Positions 1 through 10,753 of a stretch of DNA of 64,000 nt are shown in pieces. The translations under genes and the position numbers were made by a program. Numbering within the stretch: the stretch's first letter is position 1; each line of letters begins with the position of its first letter. Source of the DNA: an uncultured Clostridia bacterium (GTDB taxonomy: Bacteria; Bacillota; Clostridia; Oscillospirales; Ruminococcaceae); contig CAMVNQ010000009.1 of the NCBI GenBank assembly GCA_947168885.1, forward strand, positions 1-64,000, in the 5' to 3' direction. The notes under the pieces were generated by a model. It did not search any database and was not told where the DNA came from. It saw nothing but the letters and a program-made list of their open reading frames with translations.

Positions 1-1
1 A

Positions 2-263
2 TTTGGTACAGCTGGTACACCGTTTTTGAAATCATTATTAATATTATGTTGACAGGCTATTCAATATGATCCGAAAACAATTCAGAATCGGATAATGATT
101 TGAAATTTGATGTCTTTGGTGTTTCAAAACCCTGAAACCCGCTCCTGCAAAGGAATTGCTGACACACCGCAGCGTCTTTTCTGCTGTCTTTTCTGCTGTC
201 TTTTCAATGTCTTCATAACAATGCAGAAAACGAATTGAAAATCGGTGTACCAGCTGTACCAAA
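2..263. repeat. Inverted repeat pair and GTAC-rich region upstream of pyrG
   Basis: A perfect 21-bp inverted repeat lies at 2-22 and 243-263, each arm itself carrying GGTACAGCTGGTAC-type palindromes. Inside it a second pair, AAATCATTAT (29-38) and ATAATGATTT (94-103), faces inward. The stretch 178-206 holds a short tandem of cttttctgctgt. Between 263 and the pyrG start more GTAC palindromes follow (CGGTGTACC, CGGTGTAC, CTGTACC, CCGTACC at about 309-350). I see no convincing gene in 1-368 and no clear sigma-70 promoter. It could be a remnant of a small mobile element, a recombination site or an operator array; the sequence alone does not decide. Confidence 0.6.
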
Positions 264-302
264 ATCCGTGAAACCGCTTTGCGAGCACATTTGCGGGCGT
301 GA

Positions 303-1976
<1,674 letters not shown>

Positions 1977-2050
1977 TAACATACGGCTTCGGTGTCGCCG
2001 TCGCGACATGGGGTTGATAGAGGCGGCAGGTAAATGAACTGTCTATTTAT

Positions 2051-2266
2051 GGGTACCTCTAAAAACCGCTTTGAATAGAGAAAATGAGATGATTGCGCCA
2101 AATGCAAGGAAAGGCTCCGAAAGCTTGCTGGTCTGTCGGTCAGCCCCTCTGTCTCGCAAGCTCGACACCTCCCCGCTGCCGGGGAGACCACGCAAGGTGA
2201 GGAGACTTGACGAAGCAGTTGGTGCAAGCAGTTCTTTTTCTCTCAAATGGGTTTTTAGAGGTTCCC
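2051..2266 (+). mobile_element. MITE-like element, family 1 copy A (216 bp)
   Basis: A short non-coding element starting GGGTACCTCTAAAAACC and ending GGTTTTTAGAGGTTCCC. It is flanked by a perfect 4-bp duplication TTAT at 2047-2050 and 2267-2270. The first and last roughly 60 bases match the copies at 10530 and 15692 closely; the middle, with a hairpin around ccccgctgccgggg, differs. There is no transposase inside, so it would need a transposase in trans. It sits between pyrG and the hybrid kinase gene, where it may separate pyrG from its original terminator at 2376. Confidence 0.85.
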
Positions 2267-2375
2267 TTATATAAATTCGTCGGTTTCGTATTATTTTATG
2301 ACCGGATATTCGCTTTCCCGAAACAGCATACCGCACCGTTTTTCCCGACATATTAATATCTGCACTTTCATCGCT

Positions 2376-2405
2376 CAGAGTCTTTTTAAAGGCTCTGTTT
2401 TTTTA
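2376..2405 (+). terminator. Rho-independent terminator
   Basis: CAGAG...CTCTG stem followed by seven T residues. It follows pyrG at a distance because the 216-bp element lies in between; it probably ended pyrG transcription before the insertion. The rest of 1977-2438 holds nothing else I can recognise. Confidence 0.75.
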
Positions 2406-2451
2406 TAACTGGATTTAAAGAAAAGAATATGACCTCATTTGTCGAAAATGC

Positions 2452-2480
2452 TTGTAAACACACTAAAAATATGTTATAAT
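2452..2480 (+). promoter_or_regulatory. Sigma-70-type promoter of the hybrid kinase gene
   Basis: TTGTAA (2452-2457), 17-bp spacer and TATAAT (2475-2480), leaving a leader of about 40 bases before the ATG at 2526. Confidence 0.75.
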
Positions 2481-2525
2481 GGTGTTAATAGTAAGTTTCG
2501 TCTTACCTGTACGGGAGGGATAACT

Positions 2526-5500
2526 ATGTCGGTATTGTATAAACGGACAGTCTGCCTGCTGGTGCTTCTGTGCCTGACGCTCACGGCTGCGGCAGGTCTT
2601 TCCCTGCGCTCTTATGCCCTGCCCGATACAGAAGTCGTAAGAGTCGGCTACTATGAAAACGAGGTGTTCCAGGAGGGCGCATCCGAAAACGCTGTCAAGA
2701 CCGGCTATGCCTATGAATACTACCGGAAAATATCCGAATACACAGGCTGGAGCTATGAGTATGTTTACGGTGATTTCACCGAGATGTACGAAAAGCTTCT
2801 GAACGGAGAAATAGATCTTCTTGCAGGACTTGCACGCAGAGAAGATCGTGTAGGGCTTATCGGCTATCCTGACGAGCCTATGGGAAACGAGGTTTACAGC
2901 TTCGTAAAGCACTCTTCGGACACGGACATAACCGCTGTCCCGAACACTCTCAGCGGAAAAAGGATAGGAGCGCTCGACAGCGCCGTTGCAACCGCCGCAT
3001 CGTCGTATCTTGATGCTCATGCAATAAGCGCATCTATGATAACATATCCGAGCTATGACGCTCTCATTTCCGCGTTCAGTGCGGGCGAGGTCGATGTCAT
3101 AGCGGCGGAAAGCGACGGAACTTCCGGACGCGACAACACCGAAGTCGTGTGCGCATTCGGCACGTCGGACTACTATATCTGCGTAAACAGAGAACGTCCG
3201 GACCTTCTTGACGAGTTGAATGCGGCACAGGCGGAACTTCGCGTTGACGAGCCCGATTATATCAATTCGCTTCGTGCGAAATACTACTCCGTAAGCGTTT
3301 CAAGCAGAGCGTTTTCCGATTCCGAGAAGGAATGGCTCGCTGCGCACGACACGCTTACGATAGGCTATCTCAACAACTATCTGCCATACAGCAACACTTC
3401 CGCAGACGGAAATGTTACCGGTCTTATCAGGGACATAGTACCCGAGATGCTGTCTGTTCTCGGTATTTCCGACCTCAAGGTGCAGTATATCGGCTTCGAC
3501 AGCTACGACGATATGACGGCAAGCATGGCTGCACAAAACATAGACGTTGCTTTTCCCGTAGGAGGCGGACTGTACTACTCCGAGCTTAACGGCATATACC
3601 AGAGCAACGCTGTCGTTTCATCGACAACGGAGCTTATCTACAAAGGAAAATATCCCGAAAAGGAAAGGCTTACTTTCGCTGTCAACGAAAACAACCGGAT
3701 GCAGTATTATTACATAATGTCTCATTTCAGAAACGCTGACATTGTATTCTATGATTCTGCGGAAGAGAACCTTGAAGCCGTTATCGCCGGCGAAGCGGAC
3801 TGCACGACGCTCAACGGACTTCGGGCTAACGAGATACTTCGCAACAGCAGATACCACGAGCTTTCCATGAAGCTCCTTACCCGCTCCGACGACCGCTGTT
3901 TCGGCGTAAGGATAGGAAACGACGGCCTTCTGAAGCTTCTCAACAGAGGCATCAATATAACGGGAGCAGAATATATACAGAACATCGCCGGCAAATATAC
4001 CGACGGACTTTACACATATACATTTGCGGATATGCTTCGTGACAATATCCTGCTTTTTGCAGGCATAGCCGTGGCGATAACCGCAGTAGTGATAGCTTTT
4101 CTCGTGCGTGATTCGGCTCGCTCGAAATCTCAGGCGGCAGACAGGGAAAAAGCGCGTATCGCTCTCGAAGAAAAGAACAGAGAGCTCGCACAGGTAGCAC
4201 AGGAAGCGAAAGACGCGAACAGAGCCAAGACTTACTTCCTTTCAACGATGTCTCACGATATACGGACACCGATGAACTCGATCCTCAGCATGAACGAAAT
4301 GGTGCTCCGCGAATGTGATAACGAGGATATACTTATCTATTCCGGTCATATACGCGCATCGGGAATAATGCTTCTCGGACTTATCAACGATATACTTGAT
4401 TTCTCAAAGATAGAAGCCGGAAAGCTCGACATAATACCCGTTGACTATGAGCTGTCTTCCGTGCTGAACGACCTTGTGACGATGCTTCGCACGAAGGTCG
4501 AGGAAAAGGGGCTGTGTCTTGCGCTTGACATAGACAGCAGTATGCCGAATTATCTTCGCGGCGACGAGATAAGGATAAAGCAGGCTGTGACGAATATCCT
4601 CACAAACGCGGTAAAGTACACCCAGAAAGGTACGGTAACCTTCTCCGTGGGATATGACAAGACAGAAGACGACCCGGACAGCATAATGCTCAATATAAGT
4701 GTCGAGGACACGGGTGTCGGTATAAAGGAAGATGATATAGCGAAGCTTTTCGCCGCATTTGAGCGCATCGACGAAGCGAACAACAGGAACATAGAAGGCA
4801 CGGGTCTCGGCATAACGATAACGGACAGTCTGCTGCGGCTTATGGGAAGCTCTCTGAAAGTAAGCAGCGAGTTCGGGAAAGGCTCTGTTTTCAGCTTCTC
4901 ACTCAGGCAGAAAGTCATAGACCCCGAACCTGTCGGCGACTATGAAGCCGCGTTCCGGCGCTCGATCGCGGGAATAAGAAAATACAGAGAGAAATTCGTC
5001 GCTCCCGATGCGCGTGTTCTTGTGGTGGATGACACGCCCGTAAACCTTATAGTATTCAAAAATCTTCTCAAACGCACGAAGATACAGATAGACACGGCGG
5101 ACAGCGCAGACGAGTGCATTGCATACGCTATGCGGACAAAGTACGACATTATATTCCTTGACCACATGATGCCGTACAAGGACGGCATAGAAGCACTTAA
5201 AGAACTTAAATCCATGAGCGGCAACCCGAACATAGATACACCGATGATATGTCTTACCGCAAACGCTGTATCGGGAATGAAAGAGACATATCTTGCAGCG
5301 GGCTTCGACGACTATCTCACAAAACCGATCAATCCCGACAGTCTTGAAAGCACGATACACGGCTATCTGCCGAAGAATAAGATACAGTCCGCAGACGACA
5401 CGGATACCGAGGACGATACGTCATTAATACCGGACTTTATGTATAATACAGACGGGATAGATGTCGCAGCGGGACTAAAGCACTGCGGAAGCGCCGGCGC

Positions 5501-6002
5501 GTATATGGACGCGGTTCGCACATTTCTCGATACCGCCGGTGACAACATAGCGGAGATCGAGCGCTTCCGAAGCGAAAACGACATCAGGAGCCTTACAGTG
5601 AAGATACACGCTTTGAAAAGCACATCAAGAATAATCGGCGCGGAAAAGCTCGGTGCGTTTGCGGAAAAACTCGAAAAAGCAGGAAACGCGAACGATACTT
5701 CGGTTCTCGAAAACAATACCGATGCGCTTTTATCCGATTATCGCGCACTTGTCACGGCTCTTTCTCCTGCCAAGCCTTCCGCCGTGAAGGACAAGCCTCT
5801 CATCTCACACGAGAAGCTTAAAGAAGCCTATGGTACTATACTTGAATTTTCGGAAGCTCTCGATTATGACACAATCGAGTATATGATAAAGAGCCTTGAC
5901 GGGTACGGGATCCCCGATGATGAAGCCGAGCGTTTTGAAAAGCTGAAACGTGCCGCGCTCAACTATGACTATGATCTGATCCCGGAAATTATCAGTAACT
6001 GA
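2526..6002 (+). CDS. BvgS-like unorthodox sensor kinase: two periplasmic-binding domains, HisKA, ATPase, REC, HPt
   Basis: A 1158-residue membrane sensor for a His-Asp-His phosphorelay. A signal sequence (about 1-30) leads into two tandem bacterial extracellular solute-binding family 3 domains (about 37-255 and 275-490), expected to sense an amino acid or similar small ligand outside the cell. One membrane segment follows at about 506-530. The kinase core has the H-box TMSHDIRTPMNS with His577, the N-box NILTNAVKYT near 690 and the G-box GTGLGITI. The receiver has RVLVVDD and the phosphoacceptor in FLDHMMP (Asp879); the HPt domain has KIHALKS (His1028). The start follows GGGAGGGA; an upstream in-frame start overlaps the -10 box. 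It heads a three-gene run with the HD-GYP and receiver genes, its likely relay partners. The ligand is unknown. Confidence 0.93.
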   Translation: MSVLYKRTVCLLVLLCLTLTAAAGLSLRSYALPDTEVVRVGYYENEVFQEGASENAVKTGYAYEYYRKISEYTGWSYEYVYGDFTEMYEKLLNGEIDLLAGLARREDRVGLIGYPDEPMGNEVYSFVKHSSDTDITAVPNTLSGKRIGALDSAVATAASSYLDAHAISASMITYPSYDALISAFSAGEVDVIAAESDGTSGRDNTEVVCAFGTSDYYICVNRERPDLLDELNAAQAELRVDEPDYINSLRAKYYSVSVSSRAFSDSEKEWLAAHDTLTIGYLNNYLPYSNTSADGNVTGLIRDIVPEMLSVLGISDLKVQYIGFDSYDDMTASMAAQNIDVAFPVGGGLYYSELNGIYQSNAVVSSTTELIYKGKYPEKERLTFAVNENNRMQYYYIMSHFRNADIVFYDSAEENLEAVIAGEADCTTLNGLRANEILRNSRYHELSMKLLTRSDDRCFGVRIGNDGLLKLLNRGINITGAEYIQNIAGKYTDGLYTYTFADMLRDNILLFAGIAVAITAVVIAFLVRDSARSKSQAADREKARIALEEKNRELAQVAQEAKDANRAKTYFLSTMSHDIRTPMNSILSMNEMVLRECDNEDILIYSGHIRASGIMLLGLINDILDFSKIEAGKLDIIPVDYELSSVLNDLVTMLRTKVEEKGLCLALDIDSSMPNYLRGDEIRIKQAVTNILTNAVKYTQKGTVTFSVGYDKTEDDPDSIMLNISVEDTGVGIKEDDIAKLFAAFERIDEANNRNIEGTGLGITITDSLLRLMGSSLKVSSEFGKGSVFSFSLRQKVIDPEPVGDYEAAFRRSIAGIRKYREKFVAPDARVLVVDDTPVNLIVFKNLLKRTKIQIDTADSADECIAYAMRTKYDIIFLDHMMPYKDGIEALKELKSMSGNPNIDTPMICLTANAVSGMKETYLAAGFDDYLTKPINPDSLESTIHGYLPKNKIQSADDTDTEDDTSLIPDFMYNTDGIDVAAGLKHCGSAGAYMDAVRTFLDTAGDNIAEIERFRSENDIRSLTVKIHALKSTSRIIGAEKLGAFAEKLEKAGNANDTSVLENNTDALLSDYRALVTALSPAKPSAVKDKPLISHEKLKEAYGTILEFSEALDYDTIEYMIKSLDGYGIPDDEAERFEKLKRAALNYDYDLIPEIISN

Positions 6003-6062
6003 CTGCTGACTTCTTTATGTCCGTTCAGCGGAATTTTAATCTACTCCAGAGGTGTTGAGGAA

Positions 6063-8045
6063 ATGAACAGAAGCGACGAAAAAAAGATGCTCACGGAAAT
6101 ATCACATGAGCTCAAAGCCCCGATAGACGCTATACTTAGCTACGGAAGGCTTATCGCGGGATCTTCCGACCCCGTGATGCAGGAATACGCGCGGAAAATA
6201 ACCGCAGCAGCAGCGGAAATGACCGATGTTATCGACGGATTGCTCGACAAGGCAGCCGAATACGGAGAAACATACGGCAGAGAACAGCGTACAGCGCCCG
6301 CTTCACCGCCGGAAATGTCCGGAACACCTCTCGTCATGGTGATAGATGACGACGAGATGGTATGCGAGAGCGCGTCGGCCATGCTCGGAAAGATCTACCG
6401 CACGGAAACGGCATCATGCGGCGAGGAAGCTCTCGAAAAGCTCGCGTTTATGAAGCCTTCGCTGATACTTCTCGATATAAACATGGAACAAATGGACGGC
6501 TTCGAGACGCTTTCACGGATACGCCAGTCCCACGAGCTTTCGTCCGTCCCCGTGATATTCCTTACCGGCGACGAGGGCAGAGACGCGGAGATACGCTGTC
6601 TTCGCGCGGGTGCTTCGGATTTCGTCCGCAAACCGCTCGCTTCACAGGTGCTTATCGAACGTGTGCGCAGGATAATCGAGCTTGACAGGTTACAGCATTT
6701 CTTAAGCAGCGAAGTCGCAGCGCAGACAAAACGCTCGGCTCACCTTTCAAAACAGATCATGCTCGCGCTCGCACAGGCCGTCGATGCCAAGGATCATTAT
6801 ACGAACGGTCATTCACAGAGAGTCGCGGCTTACTCCGCCGAGATTGCGCGCAGGATGGGCAAATCAAAGCAGGAGCAGGACGAGATATATTCAATGGGTC
6901 TTCTGCACGATGTCGGAAAAATAGGTGTAAGCGAAGCGATCATCAACAAGACATCGCGCCTTGACGACGATGAATACGCACAGATAAAGAAACATACGGA
7001 AATAGGACACGGCATACTTAAAGTGATTACCGAGATACCCGGACTTGCCACGGGAGCACGCTGGCACCACGAAAGATATGACGGACGCGGCTACCCGGAC
7101 GGGCTTTCCGGCGTGAATATTCCCGAAGAAGCACGCATAATATGTATTGCGGACTGCTACGACGCAATGACCTCGAACCGTTCGTACTCGACCGTGCGTG
7201 AACAGTCGGCGGTGCGCGCGGAGATAATACGCTGCAAGGGCTCACAGTTCGATCCGGTCATAGCTGATGTCATGATAGCAATGATAGACGACGACCCGGA
7301 TTACAAGATGAGTGAGCGCGCCGGACACAACGCCGTAATTCCGTCGGACAGCACGGATATGGAGACCGTACATACGGAACCGGAGCCCGCTGTGATACCG
7401 GAACCTGCACAGGATATAAAAGCAGGTACCCCGTTTATTCCGGAGATATCAGAGCTGGATATTTCGGCTGCGAGAAAGAATATTTCAGATGAAGAAATAC
7501 TTGCGCTTACGATAAGGCGGTTTTATGAGCTCATGCCCGTGAAGCTCGGCAAGCTGAAAGCTGCGTATGACGAGACTTGTGCGGGCGGCGATATTTCCGC
7601 GTACCGTATCACCGCACACTCCATGAAGAACAATGCCGCTACGGTCGGACTTACGGCACTGTCCGAAGCCGCAAGGTCGCTTGAAATGCTTGCGAAAGAC
7701 AACAAGTCCGATGAAATAAAGAAGCAGCATGAGCCGTTTGTGAACGAGTGGGAACGGATATATGAAAAGCTCGGCGAAGCATTCGGGATGCACGAGTCCG
7801 AAACAGGCACGGCAGAAAAGACGGACGGTACCGCTAAGCTTCCGGAGCTGCTTGAGGCACTTCTGGCATATATTAAAGATACGGACATAGATGCAGCGGA
7901 CGAGACGATGGCACTTATAGAGAGCTGTTCCTACAACGAGAGCGTGCAGTCCATGATAAGCGGGCTGAAAGCCGCCGTGCTCGCTTTTGACGAGGATAAG
8001 GCGGAAGAGATGATCAAAAAGATAAATGAGGATCTGACAGAATGA
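6063..8045 (+). CDS. DHp-REC-HD-GYP-HPt response regulator, cyclic-di-GMP phosphodiesterase type
   Basis: A 660-residue cytoplasmic protein with an unusual order. Residues about 8-70 look like a lone HisKA dimerisation/phosphoacceptor helix pair with ISHELKAP (His15), but no ATPase domain follows. A receiver comes next (MVIDDDE near 95, phosphoacceptor in LLDINM, Asp138). The HD-GYP domain follows with LLHDVGKIG and HHERYDGRGYPDGL, the signatures of metal-dependent cyclic-di-GMP hydrolases. An HPt domain near the end has ITAHSMKNN (His519). HD-GYP enzymes hydrolyse cyclic-di-GMP to pGpG or GMP. Having two histidine sites and one aspartate but no catalytic ATPase, it probably takes phosphate from the neighbouring hybrid kinase. 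Its stop overlaps the next start (ATGA), so the two are translationally coupled. Confidence 0.9.
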   Translation: MNRSDEKKMLTEISHELKAPIDAILSYGRLIAGSSDPVMQEYARKITAAAAEMTDVIDGLLDKAAEYGETYGREQRTAPASPPEMSGTPLVMVIDDDEMVCESASAMLGKIYRTETASCGEEALEKLAFMKPSLILLDINMEQMDGFETLSRIRQSHELSSVPVIFLTGDEGRDAEIRCLRAGASDFVRKPLASQVLIERVRRIIELDRLQHFLSSEVAAQTKRSAHLSKQIMLALAQAVDAKDHYTNGHSQRVAAYSAEIARRMGKSKQEQDEIYSMGLLHDVGKIGVSEAIINKTSRLDDDEYAQIKKHTEIGHGILKVITEIPGLATGARWHHERYDGRGYPDGLSGVNIPEEARIICIADCYDAMTSNRSYSTVREQSAVRAEIIRCKGSQFDPVIADVMIAMIDDDPDYKMSERAGHNAVIPSDSTDMETVHTEPEPAVIPEPAQDIKAGTPFIPEISELDISAARKNISDEEILALTIRRFYELMPVKLGKLKAAYDETCAGGDISAYRITAHSMKNNAATVGLTALSEAARSLEMLAKDNKSDEIKKQHEPFVNEWERIYEKLGEAFGMHESETGTAEKTDGTAKLPELLEALLAYIKDTDIDAADETMALIESCSYNESVQSMISGLKAAVLAFDEDKAEEMIKKINEDLTE

Positions 8046-8755
8046 AAAAAATACTTCTAATCGGAAAAACTGACAGTACATACACAGAGCTCGGCGATAA
8101 GCTTTCCGCGCATTACTCGGTGAGATACGGCTCATCCGGCGGATTTGCGGCGGAAGCCCTGCTGAACAGCTTCGCGCCGTCGCTGATCGTTATACGCCTT
8201 CCCGGTACGGACAGGGATATAATACAGCGTATCAGCGAAAAGTTCTCCGCCGTTCCCGTCATAGTTCTCGGGACTCCGGAAGAGGCGGCGGCTTATCCGG
8301 AACTTCATCCTGCCGCAGTATGCGCCGACATTGTGCAGACGGCTTATGATACGGTATGCTCTACCCTGCCGTATCCGGACGACAGTACCGGAACGCTCAC
8401 CGTAATGGTCATAGACGACGACGCGGGAATACTCAGAATGATGAAGACCATGCTCGGCGACAAATTCGACCTTGTGCTTGCGCCTTCGGGAAGCAAGGCT
8501 GTAAAGCTGTTTGAAAAGAAGCGTCCCGACGTCATACTTCTCGATTACGAAATGCCGGAAATGAACGGTCTTCAGACGCTCGCGGCGATACGCGGTGTCA
8601 AGGGATATTCCGACATTCCCGTGATATTCCTTACCGGCGCGAACACTCCGGATATACTTGAAAATATCCGTGCCGCGAACACTGCAGGATACCTGATGAA
8701 ACCCGCAGACGCACCTGATATTACAGCCGCGGTCCTTAAAGCGGCAAAGAAATAA
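8042..8755 (+). CDS. Response regulator with degenerate receiver followed by a receiver
   Basis: 237 residues with no output domain. The N-terminal ~110 residues have a receiver-like start (KKILLIGKTD) but lack the acidic pocket and phosphoacceptor Asp, having a VIRLPGTD strand instead. The C-terminal ~120 residues are a complete receiver: VMVIDDD, phosphoacceptor in LLDYEMPEMNG, the T in FLTGA and the K in LMKPAD. It overlaps the HD-GYP gene by four bases and ends at a strong bidirectional terminator. It is probably a phosphate shuttle or sink in the relay encoded by the two upstream genes. The convergent gene at 8799-9572 has the same two-part layout. Confidence 0.85.
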   Translation: MKKILLIGKTDSTYTELGDKLSAHYSVRYGSSGGFAAEALLNSFAPSLIVIRLPGTDRDIIQRISEKFSAVPVIVLGTPEEAAAYPELHPAAVCADIVQTAYDTVCSTLPYPDDSTGTLTVMVIDDDAGILRMMKTMLGDKFDLVLAPSGSKAVKLFEKKRPDVILLDYEMPEMNGLQTLAAIRGVKGYSDIPVIFLTGANTPDILENIRAANTAGYLMKPADAPDITAAVLKAAKK

Positions 8756-8759
8756 AAAC

Positions 8760-8800
8760 TACCGCCGTGATGCGTTTAAGCATTCCGGCGGTATTGTTTT
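8760..8800. terminator. Bidirectional terminator between convergent receiver genes
   Basis: Stem TACCGCCGTGATGCG / CATTCCGGCGGTA (8760-8793) with TTGTTTT on one side and a run of A on the other, so it can serve both converging units. Confidence 0.85.
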
Positions 8801-9572
8801 ATAACTGTGCGTTCTTCCATTTTCGCGTCGCAAAGAAATTGTCAACGGCACCTATGATATCCTCTTTGCTCATCGACTTGAGGAGATAGCCCTGCGGTTT
8901 CAGGCGCATCACGTTCATAACGCTCTCCTTGTCCGATTTTCCTGTGAGGAAGATTATCGGAATGCCTGCGGAATTCGGCTCGCTTCGTATCATTTCCATT
9001 ATCTGCGAACCGGGAGTTATCGGCATATCATAGTCGAGCAGTATCAGATCCGGCGTATGTGCCGCTATGTAAGTGATCGCCTGCATACCTGATTTGACTG
9101 CGGTGATCCGGTATTTCATCGAAAACCAGTCCTGCATGAGCCGCAGGAAGGTAACATCGTCGTCAACAAGCAGGATATGTCTGCCTTTTTTCAGCTCCTC
9201 GGTATTCTTGACAACAGTCAGGAGATCTGCGGTGAGATCCTTAACGTCGAACGGTCTCAGAAACTCACGCATAATAAGCCTTTTCGGTATAAGCTTGTGT
9301 ATCTCAGTAAACTCTTTTTCATATCCGATAATGCAGAGCGGAAGATCTCCGTCATCGCATATATCCTTAAGATATACAAGCACATCGGGATAGCCGATAA
9401 TGCTGTCGCCCGCGAAAAGCAGTATAATATCGGTACCTTCCTTTTCAGCGCCTATTGCCGCTATCGAGGGCGTGACCGATATGACCTCCGTGCCGGAACG
9501 AATGAGATTGTTTACAAGAGCGTCGGTCATAAACGCGGCTCCCTGACTTATCAGCATTATCCTACAGGACAT
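8799..9572 (-). CDS. Response regulator with pseudo-receiver plus receiver
   Basis: 257 residues. The N-terminal half (about 1-120) has a receiver-like fold pattern (RIMLISQGAAFM, IILLFAGDS) with no phosphoacceptor. The C-terminal half is a canonical receiver with ILLVDDD, LILLDYDMPITPG, FLTGKS and LLKS. There is no DNA-binding or enzymatic output. It is a paralogue of the protein at 8042-8755 in the opposite orientation, facing the phosphorelay cluster across a shared terminator. The ribosome site is AAGGAGA upstream of the ATG. Its partner kinase is not shown by the sequence; the neighbouring hybrid kinase is the obvious candidate. Confidence 0.83.
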   Translation of the reverse strand: MSCRIMLISQGAAFMTDALVNNLIRSGTEVISVTPSIAAIGAEKEGTDIILLFAGDSIIGYPDVLVYLKDICDDGDLPLCIIGYEKEFTEIHKLIPKRLIMREFLRPFDVKDLTADLLTVVKNTEELKKGRHILLVDDDVTFLRLMQDWFSMKYRITAVKSGMQAITYIAAHTPDLILLDYDMPITPGSQIMEMIRSEPNSAGIPIIFLTGKSDKESVMNVMRLKPQGYLLKSMSKEDIIGAVDNFFATRKWKNAQL

Positions 9573-9628
9573 TATTGTTCGTCTCCTTAATCAATTTATC
9601 GGGTGCGTTATCACAGCGGAAAGCCCGG

Positions 9629-10486
9629 TCAGTGACCGAAATAAGCCTTGATATATTCCGCGAACGAGCTTTCGCCGACTTTATCCTTTCCCACAAGATC
9701 ATGCGAGAGCGTCCATTTTGAAAACAGTATGATGTCGTGCTTCCCTGCTTTCTTTATCTTGGGAAGATTTGCGAGTATGCCGAACATCCACGCAGGACTG
9801 TCCTTGATCTTCAGAGGCTTTCCGGCAGCCTCAAAGCACATACGCGCCATCTGCTCATAGGTATATGTCTCTTTTCCGCCGACCTCATAAATCCGGTTCT
9901 TGTCTTCCATGTGCTCAACGATGAATCCGGCAAAATCAGGGCAGTCCACAACATTCGCCTTGACACCGTGATAACCTTTGAGCAGGCGCATCTCGCCATT
10001 GTCAACATAAGGCTTGAACACCTTGGCTATATCATAGAAATACCCTGTCGGGCGGTATATGACATAATCCATAGGCTGTTTCATGATCTTTTCTTCCGCA
10101 AGCGCCTTAGCGTGGAGCATCGGTATCTTCTCTGCTCCTGGCTCACGACAGGCTATGACCGAGATATAGTTGAATTTCTGCACGCCTGCGGCTTTTGCGG
10201 CTGCATAAAGATACATATTTCCCTTATAGTCGATATCATAGTTGTTTACCGTGGTCGAAGCGCCCGTAAGTCCCATCGTCGTGATAACTATCTGAGCACC
10301 TTTGCAAAGTCCCCTGAAAGACTCTTTTTTCAGAGCGTCGATACAGCGGAATTTATATTTCCCTTCAAGTCCGTTGTTCTCTTTTTCCTTTATATCGGCA
10401 GCCACGACCTCGTGACCTTTTGCAATAAGCTCCTTGAGTATCTCAAATCCGAGATTTCCAAAAGCGCCGGCAAGTACGACCTTCAT
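9629..10486 (-). CDS. NmrA/atypical short-chain dehydrogenase-like NAD(P)-binding protein
   Basis: 285 residues with an N-terminal Rossmann fold. VVLAGAFGNLGFEILKELI gives the glycine-rich dinucleotide motif, and KFNYISVIACREPGAEK lies in the usual catalytic region. The later DYVIYRPTGYFYD segment is typical of atypical SDRs related to NmrA, complex I NDUFA9 and UDP-sugar epimerases. There is no clear YxxxK pair, so it may be a redox sensor or an atypical reductase. It lies downstream of the flavodoxin/flavin-reductase fusion on the same strand, but a 224-bp mobile element now separates them. The substrate is unknown. Mammalian biliverdin reductase B belongs to the same broad superfamily, which is only suggestive given the neighbours. 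Confidence 0.75.
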   Translation of the reverse strand: MKVVLAGAFGNLGFEILKELIAKGHEVVAADIKEKENNGLEGKYKFRCIDALKKESFRGLCKGAQIVITTMGLTGASTTVNNYDIDYKGNMYLYAAAKAAGVQKFNYISVIACREPGAEKIPMLHAKALAEEKIMKQPMDYVIYRPTGYFYDIAKVFKPYVDNGEMRLLKGYHGVKANVVDCPDFAGFIVEHMEDKNRIYEVGGKETYTYEQMARMCFEAAGKPLKIKDSPAWMFGILANLPKIKKAGKHDIILFSKWTLSHDLVGKDKVGESSFAEYIKAYFGH

Positions 10487-10529
10487 GACAATTCCCTCTT
10501 TCGGTATGAAATATTATGATTTTTCTTTA

Positions 10530-10753
10530 GGGCACCTCTAAAAACCGCTTTGAAAAGAGAAAATGAGTATAATCCTTATGCCGCTTTCAAAAGCGCATCC
10601 TTGCGCTCTTCTGGCGGCATAGTCAGAGCATCCTGCTCTGGCGCCAAATGCAAGGAAAGGCTCCGAAAGCGTGCTGGCGCACGGTGAGGAGGCTTGACGC
10701 AGCTATCGGTGCAAGTAGCTCTTTTTCTCTCAAATGGGTTTTTAGCGGTTCCC
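10530..10753 (+). mobile_element. MITE-like element, family 1 copy B (224 bp)
   Basis: Starts GGGCACCTCTAAAAACC and ends GGTTTTTAGCGGTTCCC, with a perfect 4-bp duplication TTTA at 10526-10529 and 10754-10757. Compared with the copy at 15692 it carries about 70 extra bases with nested palindromes near 10580-10640. Its right end overlaps the 3' end of the leftward gene at 10742-12472: the last three codons and the stop of that gene are made of the element's terminal repeat. Confidence 0.88.

Noticed and set aside
2439-2525. Longer N-terminus for the first hybrid kinase
   Set aside because: The earlier in-frame start overlaps the promoter, and the signal peptide begins properly at the ATG preceded by GGGAGGGA.
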